Part shown: positions 54,378-63,857 of the stretch, one piece after another
Layout: every line of letters begins with the position of its first letter
How positions within the stretch are numbered: the stretch's first letter is position 1
From: Pseudoalteromonas citrea
GTDB taxonomy: Bacteria > Pseudomonadota > Gammaproteobacteria > Enterobacterales > Alteromonadaceae
Assembly (NCBI RefSeq): GCF_000238375.3
Contig: NZ_AHBZ03000012.1
Coordinates: 62,001 to 126,000 of the forward strand
DNA length: 64,000 bases
Direction of reading: 5' to 3'
The notes under the pieces: generated by a model
Told to the model about the DNA's origin: nothing
The model's input: only the letters and a program-made list of their open reading frames with translations
The model's database searches: none
Position numbers and translations under genes: made by a program

Positions 54378-55327
54378 TTATGAACCAATCTGAATTATCT
54401 CCACAGGCGTTTTTAACTCAGTGTCACAGTAATGGTGCTGAGTTAGGCTTGAAAGAGTTGCTGTACTACAAACCCAAAGCCAACTTACTGTCTCTGCGCC
54501 CAAAGCACAAAGTAAAGAGTGCACAAGCTGGTCAATACTTAGCCCCCCACAAAGGTCGGGGCATGGAGTTTGCTGAAGTACGCCAATATCAATATGGTGA
54601 CGATATTCGAGCCATTGACTGGCGTGTCACCGCGCGTACTGGTGAGGTTCACACTAAACTCTATCAAGAAGAAAAAGAACGCCCTGTTTTTGTATTTACC
54701 GATTTTTCCAATAGCATGCTATTTGGCTCACAGCTGTTGCTAAAATCAGTTCAAGCGGCACATTTAAGTGCACTGGTTGCTTGGTCTGCTTGTCAACGAG
54801 GAGATCGACTCGGTGGCATTGTATTCAGTGAGTACGGCCATCATGAACTTAAGCCAACCGCTCGGGATAAAGGTGTATTAGCCTTGTGCCACCAATTAGT
54901 TGATATCCATAAGCAATCAGTAGTCAATCGTGATTCAAACGCAGCCAGTACTTTTGAAGATAATTTAAAACGACTTGGCCATTTAGCTAAGCCTGGCAGT
55001 CTCGTGTATTTGATCTCTGACTTTAACAATCTAGATGATGCCAGCTTTAAACAACTTGAACGCCTTGCACGCCACTGTGAACTCATTGGCTGCCATATTA
55101 CTGATCCGTTTGAACTGCAACTTCCCGCTCATCAAGAAGCTCTCACCGTATCGGCTGGTGAACACAGCTGGACATTACCCCTAATGGATAAGCGCTTCCG
55201 TGAACAATTTGCTGAACAAGCTCAACATGCTTTTTCTGCGCGTTTAGAGCGATTAAAGCGCGCGGGTATGACTATGCAAGGCTTTAGCGCAGCAACCGCG
55301 CTTGAATCGCAAATTTCGAGGTATTAA
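54374..55327 (+). CDS. DUF58 domain protein
   Basis: 317 aa. Conserved DUF58 segments: HKGRGMEFAEVRQYQYGDDIRAIDWRVTARTGEVHTKLYQEEKERPVFVFTDFSNSM, which is also a VWA-like start (D-F-S-N-S). It begins at GTG overlapping the moxR stop (GTGA); an ATG at 54380 is an alternative. No signal peptide or membrane helix. Expected to be a cytoplasmic MoxR partner. Confidence 0.92.
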   Translation: MIMNQSELSPQAFLTQCHSNGAELGLKELLYYKPKANLLSLRPKHKVKSAQAGQYLAPHKGRGMEFAEVRQYQYGDDIRAIDWRVTARTGEVHTKLYQEEKERPVFVFTDFSNSMLFGSQLLLKSVQAAHLSALVAWSACQRGDRLGGIVFSEYGHHELKPTARDKGVLALCHQLVDIHKQSVVNRDSNAASTFEDNLKRLGHLAKPGSLVYLISDFNNLDDASFKQLERLARHCELIGCHITDPFELQLPAHQEALTVSAGEHSWTLPLMDKRFREQFAEQAQHAFSARLERLKRAGMTMQGFSAATALESQISRY

Positions 55328-55332
55328 TTTAA

Positions 55333-55767
55333 ATGCAAGCATCACCACTTGACGCCTTACATGATGTACTGCCACCGAGTGAAGTCTCTTGGTGGCCTCT
55401 ATCGCCAATGGTGTGGGCTGTCGCTCTGAGCACACTAATATTAGTATTAATAATTTGCAGATATGCATACAAAGCGCATTGCCATAAAAAAGCCAAAAAA
55501 CAGGCCATCTTGCAAAGCCAACAACATCCTAATAATGCACAAGCACTGCACATCATCTTAAAACGACTTACTAAACATTACTATGGTGTAGCCGCTACCA
55601 CACAATCGCAAAATCAATGGGCGCATACCTTAAGCAGGTTATCTGGGTTGTCATTTAACGAGCAAGAACTCAACAGTCTTTATGCTCCAACGCCTGATAG
55701 TCAACTAGCTGATAAACTGACCCTTGCCATCAATAAATTTAAGCTCAAGGAGACAATAAATGTTTGA
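55333..55767 (+). CDS. DUF4381 domain membrane protein
   Basis: 144 aa. One membrane helix (about 27-47, MVWAVALSTLILVLIICRYAY) preceded by the family motif LDALHDVLPPSEVSWWPLSP and followed by a helical cytoplasmic part. Always found between DUF58 and the VWA proteins in this operon type; function unknown. It overlaps the next gene by 8 bases. Confidence 0.9.
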   Translation: MQASPLDALHDVLPPSEVSWWPLSPMVWAVALSTLILVLIICRYAYKAHCHKKAKKQAILQSQQHPNNAQALHIILKRLTKHYYGVAATTQSQNQWAHTLSRLSGLSFNEQELNSLYAPTPDSQLADKLTLAINKFKLKETINV

Positions 55768-56746
55768 GTTTAGCTGGCCATGGCTGTTCTTATTACTGCC
55801 GCTGCCTTGGTTAATCGCCAAGTTTAAGCCCACACAACACAGTACTTCACAGCGCTTACGCATGCCGAGTTTTGCAAGTTTATCTTCATTAGCGCCTAAA
55901 ATAAGTGAACACTCACGAGGTGTTTCTTGGCTAGAAGGCTTAATTTGGGTCCTCCTCGTTATTGCTGCAGCAAACCCACAATGGCTGGATGAGCCAGTTG
56001 CTTTACCAAATGAAGGCCGTGATATTATGCTGGCAGTCGATCTATCTGGCTCAATGAATGAGCAAGACATGGAGTATCAAGGCCGCTACGTAGATAGATT
56101 ATCGGTTGTTAAAGCCGTGTTGGGCGAATTCATTGAGCAACGCCAAGGCGACCGCTTAGGTCTAATATTATTTGGTGATACAGCATTTTTACAAACGCCT
56201 TTAACTCGCGATTTAAACACCGTTAGCCAAATGCTCAGTGAAGCACAAATTGGTCTTGTTGGCCGTGCAACCGCAATTGGTGATGCATTAGGACTTTCAG
56301 TAAAACGATTTAGTCAAAAGCAAGACAGCAACCGTATTTTAATACTGCTAACCGATGGGCAAAATACAGCGGGTAATCTTAAGCCTGAAGAAGCACTCAT
56401 TTTAGCCAGAGAAGAAGGCATCAAAGTTTATACGGTCGGAGTAGGTTCAGATGGTCGAGGTGGTTTCAGTTTATTTGGCATGGGCGGTTCAGCAGGCAGC
56501 AGCATTGATGAAGCCACTTTGAAACACATCGCATCAGAGACCGGCGGCAGTTACTTTAGAGCCAAAGATGTTAGTGGCTTACAAAAAATCTATCAAGAAC
56601 TTGATGAATTAGAGCCTATCAGTGATGAAGAACAAACCTTTAGGCCACAACTGGCTTTGTTTTTTTGGCCATTGCTTGCTGCACTCGCGCTTATTATGCT
56701 CACGATTTTAATCAAAGCCCTACGCGGCTTAAAACAGGAGGCCTAA
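55760..56746 (+). CDS. batA: VWA-domain membrane protein, BatA-like
   Basis: 328 aa. Two N-terminal helices (about 6-22 and 58-72), a von Willebrand A domain with a complete MIDAS (D94-L-S96-G-S98, the T in RDLNTV and D in LLTDGQNTAG), and a C-terminal helix (about 303-324). Displays a metal-dependent binding face in the periplasm. In Bacteroides, bat genes were linked to aerotolerance; in other bacteria MoxR/VWA operons are tied to envelope stress. Confidence 0.93.
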   Translation: MFEFSWPWLFLLLPLPWLIAKFKPTQHSTSQRLRMPSFASLSSLAPKISEHSRGVSWLEGLIWVLLVIAAANPQWLDEPVALPNEGRDIMLAVDLSGSMNEQDMEYQGRYVDRLSVVKAVLGEFIEQRQGDRLGLILFGDTAFLQTPLTRDLNTVSQMLSEAQIGLVGRATAIGDALGLSVKRFSQKQDSNRILILLTDGQNTAGNLKPEEALILAREEGIKVYTVGVGSDGRGGFSLFGMGGSAGSSIDEATLKHIASETGGSYFRAKDVSGLQKIYQELDELEPISDEEQTFRPQLALFFWPLLAALALIMLTILIKALRGLKQEA

Positions 56747-56747
56747 T

Positions 56748-58640
56748 ATGGAATTTATATTTATTAGACCTGAATTGCTCTGGCTATTACTGCCTTGGTT
56801 TATTTTAACGACCGTACAGTTTGCTAAACGCGCTAAACAAAAACATAGCCCGCTGATTGCGCCACACTTAGCGAATATTATGCTCAGTGATGCACAACAA
56901 CAACGCAAGACGCATAGCCCTTTGCTCATTGCGGTGTTTATGCTCATCACCATTATATGCGCTGCTGGACCCAGTTTTGAGAAACAACAGGTGCCCGTAT
57001 TTCAAACTAAGCAAGCGCGTGTTGTTCTAATGGATATGTCTTATTCAATGTATTCTACTGATATTGCACCCAATCGTTTAACCCAAGCTCGTTTTAAAAC
57101 TCTTGATATGATTGAGCTATTTAAAGAGGGGGATACTGCATTAGTGGCTTACGCAGGAGATGCGTTTACCGTGTCCCCTCTCACCAGTGACGCGCAAACA
57201 TTGAGTAACTTAATACCTAGTTTAAGCCCAGAAATAATGCCGAGTAAGGGGTCGAATGTACTTGCCGGTCTTGACCAGTCAATCTCATTGCTCAAACAGG
57301 CTGGATATCAAAATGGTGAAATCGTGCTTATTACTGATGGCCTTGACCAAGACGACGTTGATGATATTCGCTCTGAATTAAAGAGCCATGCCTACACACT
57401 CCATATTTATGCGGTGGGTACCGAGCAAGGTGCTCCTATTGCATTACCTGAAGGCGGTTTTTTAAAAGACAACTCCGGACAAATTGTAGTACCGAAGCTA
57501 AATGTGCCTCGACTTTCAAACTTAGCACGTAGTCAAAATGGACAATTTGCAGCTTACTCTACCGCAGCTCATGACTTAACTGTATTTAAGCCGCAGGTTG
57601 ACAATAAGCAACTGAATGAAACCCGTCAAAGTGAAATGCTATGGCGAATAGATGCAGGCCATTACGGGCTACTCATTTTGCTTCCACTGGCACTCTTGCT
57701 TATAAGAAAAGCAGGCTTAACTTTATCTGTTATGGCGTTAATGCTATTACCCAATGAACAAGTGTATGCTGCAGATTGGCAAACGTGGTTTAAAAATACT
57801 GACCAAAACGCGCTCTCGGCGTTTGAGCAAGAGCAGTTTTCTGCGGCAGCATCAGCTGATAACTTGGCATTAAAAGGCGCCGCGCTTTATAAGCAAGGGC
57901 AATTTGAAGAAGCTGCGAATGTCTTAAAGAATACAACCAGCGCAATTGGTCAATATAACTACGCTAATGCATTGGCAAAGTCAGGTCAATTAGAAGCAGC
58001 GCTAGAAGCGTATGACTCAGCCCTTAAACAAGACCCTGAATTTCAGCAGGCACTTGATAATAAAAAGCTTGTAGAGGATTTGCATAAGCAACAACAAGAG
58101 CAATCGCAAGATCAGCAACAAAATCAAGATCAGCAAAATAACGAGCAACAGGACAATGCTGATTCTGACGAGCAACAGTCTGACGGCAAACAATCTGATA
58201 AACAATCGAGTGACGAACAGCAACAGTCGGAGCAAGATAAATCAAATAGTAGCGACCAAAATACAGAGGGGCAAAATAATTCACCCGACATGCAAAGTGA
58301 TGCAAAAGAACCTCAAGATGAACAACAAAAACAAGACTCTGCTCAGGCACAGCAAAATGATGAGCAAAAAGGTGAAGAAGACAACCTAACAGAACAGGAA
58401 ATGCAGGCTCAACAGCAAGCACAACAAAATGCGCAAAAGCAAGAACAAAACCCAGAAAACATGGGGGAAGTGACAGCTCAGCCTTTAACACCTGAAGAAA
58501 AAGAGAAAGCACAACAGCTCAGTCAACTACTTCGAAAAGTACCAGATGACCCAGCTATTTTATTAAGAAACAAAATGCAATTAGAAGCACAACAGCGAGC
58601 ACAACAACGCCGCCGTCAAGGAGTTGAAAAATCATGGTAA
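56748..58640 (+). CDS. batB: VWA and TPR membrane protein, BatB/BatC-like fusion
   Basis: 630 aa. Two N-terminal helices (about 8-24, 58-75), a VWA domain with MIDAS D96-M-S98-Y-S100 and LITDGLDQDD, two further helices (about 303-335), then TPR repeats (about 370-445: NLALKGAALYKQGQFEEAANVLKN, YNYANALAKSGQLEAALEAYDSALKQDPEFQQALDNK). A tail of over 150 residues is dominated by Gln, Asp, Glu, Ser and Asn (about 445-600). It combines BatB (VWA) and BatC (TPR). The low-complexity tail has a biased codon pattern, so long open frames on its other strand are artefacts. Confidence 0.92.
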   Translation: MEFIFIRPELLWLLLPWFILTTVQFAKRAKQKHSPLIAPHLANIMLSDAQQQRKTHSPLLIAVFMLITIICAAGPSFEKQQVPVFQTKQARVVLMDMSYSMYSTDIAPNRLTQARFKTLDMIELFKEGDTALVAYAGDAFTVSPLTSDAQTLSNLIPSLSPEIMPSKGSNVLAGLDQSISLLKQAGYQNGEIVLITDGLDQDDVDDIRSELKSHAYTLHIYAVGTEQGAPIALPEGGFLKDNSGQIVVPKLNVPRLSNLARSQNGQFAAYSTAAHDLTVFKPQVDNKQLNETRQSEMLWRIDAGHYGLLILLPLALLLIRKAGLTLSVMALMLLPNEQVYAADWQTWFKNTDQNALSAFEQEQFSAAASADNLALKGAALYKQGQFEEAANVLKNTTSAIGQYNYANALAKSGQLEAALEAYDSALKQDPEFQQALDNKKLVEDLHKQQQEQSQDQQQNQDQQNNEQQDNADSDEQQSDGKQSDKQSSDEQQQSEQDKSNSSDQNTEGQNNSPDMQSDAKEPQDEQQKQDSAQAQQNDEQKGEEDNLTEQEMQAQQQAQQNAQKQEQNPENMGEVTAQPLTPEEKEKAQQLSQLLRKVPDDPAILLRNKMQLEAQQRAQQRRRQGVEKSW

Positions 58641-60271
58641 TACGCTTACTGATCCCCTTATTCCTGTTAATTAACAGTTATAGTATATGGGCATTTGACA
58701 CCCTTAGTGCAAGCGTTGATAAAAACCCTGTGCTGGTTGGAGAATATCTAACGTTAACGATAGAAGCCAATGGCAAAGTATCAGGTACTCAACCTGACAC
58801 CAGTGCGTTAGCACAGCAATTTGTGGTTGGCCCTATGAGTGTTGGCTCTCGCACCAGTATTATAAATGGCAGTATGACCAGCCAAACTACATGGCAAATG
58901 CAATTGCTAGCGCGTAGTGAAGGCACATTTACCATTCCAAGCTTTACCGTAAACGGGAATACTTCTCAACCCATTACCTTGACTGTGGTTGCTCGAGGCA
59001 AAGACGACACTGACCAAAAAGACATTTTTATTGAAACTGCTTTAACACCTGAAAGTTTGTATGTTCAGCAAGCCGGTTTATATAAGGTAAAACTCTACAT
59101 CGGCAAAGACTTACTCGATGGACAGCTCACCTCTCCAGCGATGAACGAGGGACAAATAACGCAACTTGGTAAACAAACTGAAGAATATGAAGTCGTAGAT
59201 GGTCGTCGCTATATGGTGATCACCAGAGAGTATTTAATTCAACCACAAAAAAGTGGTAACTTTACCATCGAAGCCCCAGCCTTTAACGGACAAGTACGTG
59301 AAAACTATCGAAGAATGGCAGTATCAGCAATTGCTGAGCCGCTGACAGTTGACGTAAAAGCAGTCCCAAATGACTATACAGGTGATTGGCTGCCAAGTGA
59401 ATTAGTCGATTTGAGCGAAGAATGGCAGCCAAGCGACAATGAAGTAACAGTAGGCACACCTATTACCCGTACAATGACACTCACAGCTGTTGGCGTCACT
59501 AAGGAGCAATTACCCGATATCACCATGGAAGCAATTTCCGGTATTCGGAGCTACCCTGATGAAAGCGATAGAAAACAGCTTGCCAGAGATGGTCGTGTAA
59601 TATCACAATTGATATCGTCATTTGCGCTCGTGCCACAAACTCCCGGCACTTATACTTTGCCAGAAATAAGCGTCCCGTGGTTTAACACGGTAATTAAACG
59701 CCTCGAATATGCCACACTCCCAGCCCGGACCATCACCGTGATCGCCGATGTTAACCAAATTGCCACACCCACTGTGCCAGCAGAAGTACCATCATCGGTC
59801 ATTGCACAAACGCCAAATAATAGTGCATCAACCCCGGCAACAGTCGTGGTTGAACAAAAAGCATGGTATGACTGGTTAATATTAGTATCAGGCTATCTGC
59901 TGTGGATAATCACGGTGGTTATTTGGTTTGTTCGAAGACAAAAGCCAGAAAATGTCGCCGCTGAACCAAAAAAAGAGGTTCCAGAGGTCACACTTAAAAA
60001 CTTAAAAAAAGCCGCTCAGCTGGGCGACAACACTCAGTTTTATGCCGAGCTTCGACTCTATGTAAAACATCAAGCGCCGACCTTGAACTTAGACACATGG
60101 CTCAGCCAGTTAGGCGTCGCTGAACTCTCTTCTGAAATTGCAAAACTACAAGCATCTCTTTATAGTAGTCACGAGCAATCGGTCGATTTAAACGCATTAT
60201 ATCAATTGTTCGAACAAACGATAAAAAAGAAAACAATGAAAGATGACAAACACTTAACTCAACTATACTGA
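58634..60271 (+). CDS. batD: BatD-like oxygen tolerance protein
   Basis: 545 aa. Signal peptide (LLIPLFLLINSYSIWA), Ig-like repeats of the BatD family (DTLSASVDKNPVLVGEYLTLTIEANG; QTTWQMQLLARSEGTFTIPSFTVNG; YMVITREYLIQPQKSGNFTIEAPAF), a membrane helix near residues 412-432 and a helical cytoplasmic end. Overlaps the preceding gene by 7 bases. Probably the periplasmic partner of the two VWA proteins. Confidence 0.92.
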   Translation: MVIRLLIPLFLLINSYSIWAFDTLSASVDKNPVLVGEYLTLTIEANGKVSGTQPDTSALAQQFVVGPMSVGSRTSIINGSMTSQTTWQMQLLARSEGTFTIPSFTVNGNTSQPITLTVVARGKDDTDQKDIFIETALTPESLYVQQAGLYKVKLYIGKDLLDGQLTSPAMNEGQITQLGKQTEEYEVVDGRRYMVITREYLIQPQKSGNFTIEAPAFNGQVRENYRRMAVSAIAEPLTVDVKAVPNDYTGDWLPSELVDLSEEWQPSDNEVTVGTPITRTMTLTAVGVTKEQLPDITMEAISGIRSYPDESDRKQLARDGRVISQLISSFALVPQTPGTYTLPEISVPWFNTVIKRLEYATLPARTITVIADVNQIATPTVPAEVPSSVIAQTPNNSASTPATVVVEQKAWYDWLILVSGYLLWIITVVIWFVRRQKPENVAAEPKKEVPEVTLKNLKKAAQLGDNTQFYAELRLYVKHQAPTLNLDTWLSQLGVAELSSEIAKLQASLYSSHEQSVDLNALYQLFEQTIKKKTMKDDKHLTQLY

Positions 60272-60335
60272 GTTAAGTGGAAAAATAATTACAGAGTGTT
60301 GCAATAAAATTGCCAACTACAAGGTCTTACTTAGC

Positions 60336-60851
60336 ATGACCATGAAAAAAAAGCGTTACGAAGCCTTGGTTCAGGTATATCACAGCGAATTATATCGATT
60401 CGCTTATTGGTTATGTCATGATCCAACCATCGCAGAAGACTTAGTGCAAGAGACATTTTTACGGGCTTGGCGTTCGCTGGAATCATTACAAGATGACAAA
60501 GCGGCAAAGCCTTGGTTATTGACAATTTTAAGACGCGAGAATGCTCGACGTTTTGAGAGAAAGCAATTTGATTATGCCGATGTAGAAAATGACACCCTAG
60601 AGGATAATAAAAGTGTCACGCTTGACGATGAAATGGAGCAGACCGTCATACAAAGGCAAATAAATAAATTATCGTCTGAATATCGAGAGCCACTCTTATT
60701 ACAAGTTGTTATGGGCTGCTCTGGTGAAGAAATAGCAGACATTTTAGAGTTGAACAAAAATACGGTGATGACACGCTTATACCGTGCCCGTAATCAGCTA
60801 AAAGAGGCACTCACTGATAATCATGAACCAATTAAAGGGGCATCAAACTGA
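60336..60851 (+). CDS. ECF-type RNA polymerase sigma factor
   Basis: 171 aa with region 2 (YHSELYRFAYWLCHDPTIAEDLVQETFLRAWRSL) and region 4 (LSSEYREPLLLQVVMGCSGEEIADILELNKNTVMTRLYRARNQLKEAL). Directs RNA polymerase to a small regulon, probably envelope-related. A second ATG two codons in (60342) is an alternative start. Starts 64 bases after batD and overlaps the DUF3379 gene by one base. Confidence 0.95.
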   Translation: MTMKKKRYEALVQVYHSELYRFAYWLCHDPTIAEDLVQETFLRAWRSLESLQDDKAAKPWLLTILRRENARRFERKQFDYADVENDTLEDNKSVTLDDEMEQTVIQRQINKLSSEYREPLLLQVVMGCSGEEIADILELNKNTVMTRLYRARNQLKEALTDNHEPIKGASN

Positions 60852-61573
60852 TGGATGAATTAGAGTTTCGTCGTCGACTTTTTGCAGATCCCAATGACAC
60901 GGAAGTAATTGATCATGCAATTGAAAATCCTGAGCAGCAAGGCTTAGTAAATGAACTGCAAGACTTTGACGCACAATTAAAGTCCGCGTTACACGTAGAA
61001 GTACCGACAGGACTCGCTGATCGCATTTTACAACAGCAATACAAAGATGAAACAAGTACAGCAAGCAATGTAGTAGATATTGCTTGGTACCGCAGATACA
61101 ACGCACCGTTTGCAACTGCGGCAAGTATGGTGCTGGCAGTCGGTATTTATTTTATGAGTGCAACCAGCTCACCATTGCAAGCGGGTGAACATGCGCTTGA
61201 ACATGTCTACTATGAAGTCAATGCACTTGAACGAAGTCAAGAAGTCGCATTGCAAGTTGTTAATGAAAAGCTAGCAATGTTCGGTGCACAATTTGATAGT
61301 CTTCCGGGCAAAGTAACCTATGCGACATTTTGTAATTTTAAAGGTCAGAAAAGTCTGCATTTAATATTTCAATCTGAACATGGCCCTATGACTGTTTTTA
61401 TTGTGCCTGCGCAAAATAATGATTACCAACAAGAAGACGGTCATTTTAGCGATGAACGTTTTGCCGGCGTTATTGCCAATGGACAAAAAGCAGACACCAT
61501 CCTTGTTGCAAATATAGGCACTCCCATGGAAGATTATCAAACTGAAATAAACGGCGCACTGCGTTGGTTATAA
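60851..61573 (+). CDS. DUF3379 protein, probable anti-sigma factor
   Basis: 240 aa. N-terminal helical part (DELEFRRRLFADPNDTEVIDHAIEN, LVDGLADRIL-like), one membrane helix (about 90-108, FATAASMVLAVGIYFMSA) and a periplasmic domain. The topology and gene order match membrane anti-sigma factors, though the zinc-binding HxxxCxxC is absent. Overlaps the sigma gene by one base (coupled translation). Role as anti-sigma is inferred. Confidence 0.85.
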   Translation: MDELEFRRRLFADPNDTEVIDHAIENPEQQGLVNELQDFDAQLKSALHVEVPTGLADRILQQQYKDETSTASNVVDIAWYRRYNAPFATAASMVLAVGIYFMSATSSPLQAGEHALEHVYYEVNALERSQEVALQVVNEKLAMFGAQFDSLPGKVTYATFCNFKGQKSLHLIFQSEHGPMTVFIVPAQNNDYQQEDGHFSDERFAGVIANGQKADTILVANIGTPMEDYQTEINGALRWL

Positions 61574-61582
61574 AGGTTTACA

Positions 61583-61607
61583 AAAAGGCGCTTTGCGCCT
61601 TTTCTTT
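61583..61607 (+). terminator. Terminator after the sigma / DUF3379 genes
   Basis: Stem AAAAGGCGC (61583-61591) with GCGCCTTTT (61595-61603) followed by CTTTT. Confidence 0.85.
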
Positions 61608-61689
61608 TCGACGTCATTTCATCGATTTATATTTATCTTCCGAACGAGTTTCTTTAAAATCCTAACGACTTAAGATTTATAGGATTGTT

Positions 61690-62544
61690 ATGAGAAACTT
61701 TATAGTATTGTTTTCGCTAATCTCACTATTATTTGCCACTAGCTTTGATGTAGAAGCGCGCAAAAAATTTGGTAGTAAGAAATCAGGTAAAACCCACCAA
61801 ACCAGCACCACTGCACAGAAAAAGCAAGTGGATACAAAGTCTTTGGCAGCCAACAAAACAGCTAAGCCAAAATCTAGCAAAAAAGGCATCATGGCGGGCG
61901 TACTAGGTGGCTTACTAGCCGGCGGATTAATTGCGTCAATGCTAGGAGATGACTTTGAAGGCTTCCAGTTTATGGAAATGCTTATGCTTGCAATCGCCGC
62001 ATTCGTTATTTTTAAACTGATCAAAGCATTCATGGCAAAGCGTCAACAGCCTCAAATGGCTGGTGCACCGCAATTTAACCAGCAACAAACATTTAATCAG
62101 CCACAACAGTTCCAAGCACAGCAGCAAACATCAGGCGGGTTTGGTCAACAACAAGACGTGCCATTTAACCTACCTCGTGATTTTGACATAAATGGTTTTT
62201 TACAAGGTGCTCGTCAGCACTACCATACACTACAAGGTGCATGGAATAGCAAAGACTACAATACGATGGCTGAATACTTAAGCCCAGAGCTCGTTGAGCA
62301 ATTTAAGCAAGAACGTGAACAACAAGGTGATGTTGCGACTGAAGTTATGTTTATTGACGCTGAAATGGTTCGTGCTGATACCCAACCACATGTATGGGAA
62401 GTGAGCATTATGTTTAAGGGTAAATACCGTGATTTAGGTGATATGCAAGAAGAGCCTATTCATGAAGTATGGCACTTAGAAAGAAAAACCGCTGGTGATT
62501 CACCATGGTTAATCGTTGGTGTTGAAGACCACATCGACAGTTAA
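61690..62544 (+). CDS. Tim44-like domain protein
   Basis: 284 aa. Signal peptide or N-terminal anchor ending near VEA (residue 23), a basic Lys-rich stretch, two short hydrophobic helices (about 66-84, Gly-rich, and 93-115), a Gln/Asn/Phe-rich linker (about 118-155) and a Tim44-like C-terminal domain (HYHTLQGAWNSKDYNTMAEYLSPELVEQFKQE ... VWEVSIMFKGKYRD ... IHEVWHLERKTAGDSPWLIVGVE). Bacterial members are common but poorly characterised. Single gene with its own terminator. Confidence 0.9.
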   Translation: MRNFIVLFSLISLLFATSFDVEARKKFGSKKSGKTHQTSTTAQKKQVDTKSLAANKTAKPKSSKKGIMAGVLGGLLAGGLIASMLGDDFEGFQFMEMLMLAIAAFVIFKLIKAFMAKRQQPQMAGAPQFNQQQTFNQPQQFQAQQQTSGGFGQQQDVPFNLPRDFDINGFLQGARQHYHTLQGAWNSKDYNTMAEYLSPELVEQFKQEREQQGDVATEVMFIDAEMVRADTQPHVWEVSIMFKGKYRDLGDMQEEPIHEVWHLERKTAGDSPWLIVGVEDHIDS

Positions 62545-62558
62545 TCTAGCAGTTTGAC

Positions 62559-62581
62559 AAGGCGCCTAAGTAGGCGCCTTA
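62559..62581 (+). terminator. Terminator of the Tim44-like gene
   Basis: Perfect 10-bp stem AAGGCGCCTA (62559-62568) with TAGGCGCCTT (62571-62580). The loop is short and the T-run weak, so efficiency is uncertain. Confidence 0.7.
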
Positions 62582-62714
62582 TTCACTACCATAAATTACC
62601 CATGTAGCGCCCAGCCATAAAGCAATCAATACAGTGATACCTCTCAGCTCTACTTGAAAACCAATACGTAACTCATTAATATAAAGCATAAATATTTATA
62701 AATAGTGATAAGTT

Positions 62715-63245
62715 GTGGAAAAAATCACGTTTACACAGTACCAATTGCTTTCGGCAAGCTTTAACCCATGGCGCCCAATTTTTATCGACGTGGCAGACGC
62801 CATTATCGCAGAGCTTAAACACCCCGACTTTGAGTTTCTACATTTCGGCTCAAGCTCATTCAAAGTCGCAGGGAAAGGGATCATTGATATTTCACTATTA
62901 TATCAACCTGGCGCACTAGAACTGGCGATAAAACATCTGAACGACTTCGGCTTTTTAAAACAACACAGTAGTAAACCCTTTCCTGACACACGCCCGCGTA
63001 AAGATATTGCGGTAATTTATCTTGACGAAACCTTCCAAGTACACCTGCATGTTATTGAAAAAAACAGTATCGAACATCATAAGCAATCTCATTTTAAAGC
63101 TTATATGTTGGCAAACCCGCATGCACGCACTGAGTATGAAGCACAAAAACGCCGCGTATTAGAGCAAGGGCTATCTCAGCAAGACGATTATGGTAAGGCT
63201 AAATCACCTTTTGTAAAAGCCATACTGGATAAACAAGTGTTTTAA
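62715..63245 (+). CDS. GrpB-family (UPF0157) nucleotidyltransferase-fold protein
   Basis: 176 aa, GTG start without a clear ribosome site. The nucleotidyltransferase-like core reads FLHFGSSSFKVAGKGIIDISLLY (GS...D-x-S in place of the usual GSTAVPGLxAKPxIDI) and IAVIYLDETFQVHLHVIEKNS, with the C-terminal helix of the family (FKAYMLANPHARTEYEAQKRRV). One catalytic carboxylate, in GIIDIS, is retained. Biochemical role unknown for the family. Confidence 0.8.
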   Translation: MEKITFTQYQLLSASFNPWRPIFIDVADAIIAELKHPDFEFLHFGSSSFKVAGKGIIDISLLYQPGALELAIKHLNDFGFLKQHSSKPFPDTRPRKDIAVIYLDETFQVHLHVIEKNSIEHHKQSHFKAYMLANPHARTEYEAQKRRVLEQGLSQQDDYGKAKSPFVKAILDKQVF

Positions 63246-63309
63246 ATAAGTTTACTGGAAGTGTAAAAGAAAAGCATGAATTCGCGTAAATACTATTTCC
63301 CCTAACTCA

Positions 63310-63771
63310 ATGCAAGAAATAATTTTGACAACATTTAACAACAAGAAAAAGCTATATCCCCCACTCATTCTCATCTTTTCAGTAACGTGTTTTTTTGCTA
63401 GTCAAGTATATGAACTGGAGCAAATACATTTACTTTTTGTCCCTTTTACTTTGTATATATTTTTTACTGGTCATAGATATACGCTTTCAAATAAATTTAA
63501 AACGGCAAACTCCATTGACTTTTTTATCAAAAAAGAAGGAGAACACCTTATCATAGAAAACAGTCTACTTATAAAAGGGCAGCAAGTCGGAATAAAATGT
63601 GCCCGTATATCTATTGTCACGATAAAAGACAACTACTTATCAATTATTGTTGATGGCAATGGTAATGGGTATGACTTTTACCCAATTGCTGATAAAGATC
63701 AAATCAAGCACCGGATCATCTCCTTGCTTGGTAAAGAGCAAGTCAACAATATATGCTTTAATATTGTTTAA
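63310..63771 (+). CDS. Small membrane protein of unknown function
   Basis: 153 aa with two hydrophobic helices (about 17-33 and 38-54, YPPLILIFSVTCFFASQVYE and IHLLFVPFTLYIFFTG) and a cytoplasmic domain rich in beta strands (EGEHLIIENSLLIKGQQVGIKCARISIVTI, YLSIIVDGNGNGYDFYPI) resembling PH-like membrane-associated domains. AT-rich. No convincing ribosome site. No family recognised. Confidence 0.6.
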   Translation: MQEIILTTFNNKKKLYPPLILIFSVTCFFASQVYELEQIHLLFVPFTLYIFFTGHRYTLSNKFKTANSIDFFIKKEGEHLIIENSLLIKGQQVGIKCARISIVTIKDNYLSIIVDGNGNGYDFYPIADKDQIKHRIISLLGKEQVNNICFNIV

Positions 63772-63857
63772 CTTATAAAAGGTATTTTTAAGCCAATCAC
63801 CATGAGCTACCCATAATTTATTAAACGATGTGAAAGGCATCCGCACTGCATGCTGTA

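Noticed and set aside
58081-58460. Tandem DNA repeat
   Set aside because: The CAA/CAG/GAT/GAA-rich stretch is codon bias in a low-complexity protein tail, not a fixed repeat unit.
58017-58512. Long open frames opposite and within the batB tail
   Set aside because: They arise from the repetitive Gln/Asp/Glu codons of the BatB tail; the plus-strand frame is continuous and belongs to the operon.
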